This document shows, piece after piece, positions 62,605-64,000 of a stretch of 64,000 nt of DNA (position 1 is the stretch's first letter; each line of letters begins with the position of its first letter). The DNA comes from Aquamicrobium sp. (GTDB lineage Bacteria > Pseudomonadota > Alphaproteobacteria > Rhizobiales > Rhizobiaceae), in contig NZ_JAMLIE010000001.1 of assembly GCF_023954335.1 (NCBI RefSeq), positions 1,178,001-1,242,000 on the forward strand, in the 5' to 3' direction. The notes below the pieces were generated by a model. The model searched no databases. It was not told the DNA's origin and worked only from the letters and a program-made list of their open reading frames with translations. A program made the translations under genes and the position numbers.

Positions 62605-62703
62605 GAGTGAGTAGGGAATAGTGAGTAGTGAGTAGGGGAAAAGAGATTGCTTCACGCTTCCGATCTCCAACATTTCACTACTCACTACTCACTACTCACT
62701 CAC
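62605..62703. repeat. Inverted tract of TAGTGAG heptamers
   Basis: The left tract (62605-62635) reads as repeats of TAGTGAG, and the right tract (62676-62703) is its complement. TAGTGAGTAGTGAGTAG (62619-62635) pairs perfectly with 62678-62694, a 17-bp stem with a 42-nt loop. A small GCTCGC/GCGAGC hairpin (62590-62604) abuts it. The right tract includes the HlyD stop codon. It could attenuate or terminate between HlyD and the ATPase, or be a mobile repeat remnant. Confidence 0.88.
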
Positions 62704-63636
62704 CCGCACATCCACGATCTGCCCCGGCTTCAACGCCGCCGCGTCCCCTTCCGGCCGGGCCTCGATCAGGTGGACGAGCTTCTGGCGCGTCTCCAGCGAG
62801 TAGATGACGGGCGGGGTGAATTCGGGCTCGGGCGAGGCATAGGTCACGCGTGCCGTCAGGCCCGGCGGGCAGCCGTCGCACTGGACGGCGAGCAGCGCGC
62901 CGACGGAAACCGACGAGAATTGCGGCTCGGGCAGGTAGAGCTTGAGCCGGATCGCGCCGTCCGGCAGCAGCGACAGGATCGGCGCGGACGGGCCGGCGAT
63001 GTCGCCCGGATGGCGGATCACCTCGGCGATGCGCCCGGCCGCCGGGGCGGCGACGGTGCGCTGGCCGAGCCGCCATTCGGCCTGCGCCAGCGCGGCGCGG
63101 GCGCGCTCGACCTGGCCTTCGGCGGCGCGGATCGCTTCCGCCCGCGCCGGCAGGCGGGCGACGGCGAGGTTGGCCTCGGCTTGGCCGGTCGCGGCCGCGG
63201 CGAGGGCGAGCGCGGTCTCGGTGCGCTCCAGATCGGCTTGCGTCGCGACGTTGCGCCGGGCGAGGTCGCGGGTGCGCTCCAGCACGCGGCGCGCCTCGGC
63301 CTCCTGCGCTTCGGCCGAGCGCAGCGCGGCTTCCAGCACGGCGATCTCCTCCGGCCGCCGGCCCTCCTTCAGATCGGCGGCCTGCGCCTCGGCCTGCGCC
63401 AGTGCCGCCTTCGCTTCCTCGGCCGCGTGGCGCGCGTCCTCAGCCTCCAGCGTCGCCAGGTCCTGCCCGGCGCTCACCCGCTCGCCCTGCCGCGCGGCCA
63501 GCGCCTCGATACGGGCCGGCTCCACCGGCGCGACGAGGACGAAATCGCCCTCGACATAGCCGACGGCAAGCGGCGGCGGCGCGGCGCAGGCGGCGAAGAA
63601 GGTCGCGGCGAGGGGCAGGGCGCAAAGGAGGCTCAT
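62692..63636 (-). CDS. HlyD/YbhG-like periplasmic membrane-fusion adaptor
   Basis: A 314-residue adaptor. The signal sequence or lipoprotein-like N-terminus is LPLAATFFAACAAPP. The lipoyl half-motif VEPARIEALAARQGERVSAGQDLATLEAED and its partner TVAAPAAGRIAEVIRHPGD flank a long Ala/Glu-rich coiled-coil hairpin (about 60-190). A beta domain follows (RLKLYLPEPQFSSVSVG). It connects the ABC exporter to the periplasm. Its last codons lie in the heptamer repeat. Its ATG overlaps the TetR gene stop (ATGA). Confidence 0.92.
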   Translation of the reverse strand: MSLLCALPLAATFFAACAAPPPLAVGYVEGDFVLVAPVEPARIEALAARQGERVSAGQDLATLEAEDARHAAEEAKAALAQAEAQAADLKEGRRPEEIAVLEAALRSAEAQEAEARRVLERTRDLARRNVATQADLERTETALALAAAATGQAEANLAVARLPARAEAIRAAEGQVERARAALAQAEWRLGQRTVAAPAAGRIAEVIRHPGDIAGPSAPILSLLPDGAIRLKLYLPEPQFSSVSVGALLAVQCDGCPPGLTARVTYASPEPEFTPPVIYSLETRQKLVHLIEARPEGDAAALKPGQIVDVRVSE

Positions 63637-64000
63637 GGTTTCCGTTCCCGATGGGCGGCAAGCGCCGCCAGCGCGTTCTCCAGCACGGTCGCGGTGATGA
63701 GGCCGGCCTCGGTCGCGCCGATCTCGCGCCAGCCCATGCGCCGCAGCACGGCCTCGCGGGCGATGCGGAAATAGACGGTCTGGCCGATCATGGTGAAGAC
63801 GGCGATCTTCGTCGCTTCGCTTTCCGCGTCGTCGCCGCTGGCGACGGCCCAGACCGCGCACAGCCGGCGATGGACCTTCTCGACCAGCCCGGCATAGAGG
63901 ATGTCGAAAGCGCGGCCCGGATGGTGGATCTCGCGCAGGATGAACTGGACGAAGCTCGACATTTCCGGTGCGGCGACGAGAAAGCCGGCCATCCGCTCCG
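63633..64000 (-). CDS. TetR-family regulator, CecR/YbiH-like (C-terminal part, cut by window edge)
   Basis: About 122 C-terminal codons are visible and the frame is open to the edge. EMSSFVQFILREIHHPGRAFDILYAGLVEKVHRRLCAVWAVASG and TKIAVFTMIGQTVYFRIAREAVLRRMGW match the ligand-binding domain of CecR (YbiH)-type TetR regulators. The DNA-binding part is outside. In E. coli CecR leads the ybhGFSR exporter operon, the same order as here. The stop overlaps the HlyD start. Confidence 0.85.
   Translation of the reverse strand, partial: ERMAGFLVAAPEMSSFVQFILREIHHPGRAFDILYAGLVEKVHRRLCAVWAVASGDDAESEATKIAVFTMIGQTVYFRIAREAVLRRMGWREIGATEAGLITATVLENALAALAAHRERKP

Noticed and set aside
62605..62703. The heptamer tracts as a CRISPR array
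   Set aside because: Units are 7 bp, contiguous and inverted; there are no 20-40-bp spacers and no cas genes.

Overview
The window is GC-rich (high-60s percent by eye), densely coded chromosomal DNA. It looks like a member of the Hyphomicrobiales (Rhizobiales), most likely a Mesorhizobium/Aquamicrobium-type Phyllobacteriaceae. The pointers are an infC-rpmI-rplT/pheS-pheT block, a class I lysyl-tRNA synthetase, a PodJ-like polarity protein, a coaBC-ubiB-ubiE run, and four copies of a ~125-bp palindromic intergenic repeat of the rhizobial RIME type. I saw no rRNA, tRNA, CRISPR array, insertion sequence or prophage. The species call is inference from gene content and remembered families.

Layout. 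1-5.6 kb: a minus-strand aromatic acyl-CoA operon (fused salicylyl-CoA/2-aminobenzoyl-CoA flavin hydroxylase-reductase, SDR, MarR regulator, enoyl-CoA hydratase, start of an acyl-CoA dehydrogenase). Opposite it is a kynurenine-formamidase-like hydrolase, with two tandem dyads in the shared promoter. 5.7-8.2 kb: small conserved genes. 8.4-14.3 kb: infC (ATT start), rpmI, rplT, a strong terminator, a kinase-fold gene coupled to pheS, then pheT. 14.5-18 kb: RlpA-like protein, GGDEF-EAL protein, and a copper/DUF2946 pair whose 3' end runs into an abnormal G/C-homopolymer tract. 18.2-24.6 kb: LOG protein, dapD-DUF805-dapE, and truA-fmt-def in convergent orientation. 24.7-33.3 kb: rmuC, CAP lipoprotein, two luciferase-family flavoenzymes, orphan response regulator, flavin oxidoreductase, and a TIGR02186/TSUP pair. 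33.6-37.3 kb: podJ-like gene.

37.7-46.3 kb is a fatty-acid/branched acyl-CoA oxidation island: a MerR regulator, then two acyl-CoA dehydrogenases, OsmC, thiolase, a FadB-like multifunctional enzyme and a hotdog thioesterase. A perfect 11-bp inverted repeat precedes the operon. Its 8-bp core recurs just upstream of the flavin oxidoreductase at 30.2 kb, suggesting one regulon. 46.3-54.9 kb: universal stress protein, LexA-like S24 repressor with its own palindrome, nuclease-like protein, lysK, TerB, solute-binding protein, a GT2 polysaccharide synthase and msrA. 54.9-59.7 kb: an anti-sigma-like membrane protein, slyX, a thioesterase, coaBC, ubiB and ubiE, all on the minus strand. 59.9-64 kb: upp, then a TetR-HlyD-ATPase-permease efflux operon running in from the right edge.

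Most of the window is core metabolism and translation. The accessory interest lies in the aromatic-CoA operon and its operator, the shared MerR-type operator, the RIME copies (one with its halves swapped), the 16.3-16.65 kb anomaly, the heptamer inverted repeat at 62.6 kb and the possible c-di-GMP-binding N-terminus of the glycosyltransferase. All functional statements rest on reading motifs by eye; no database search was run.
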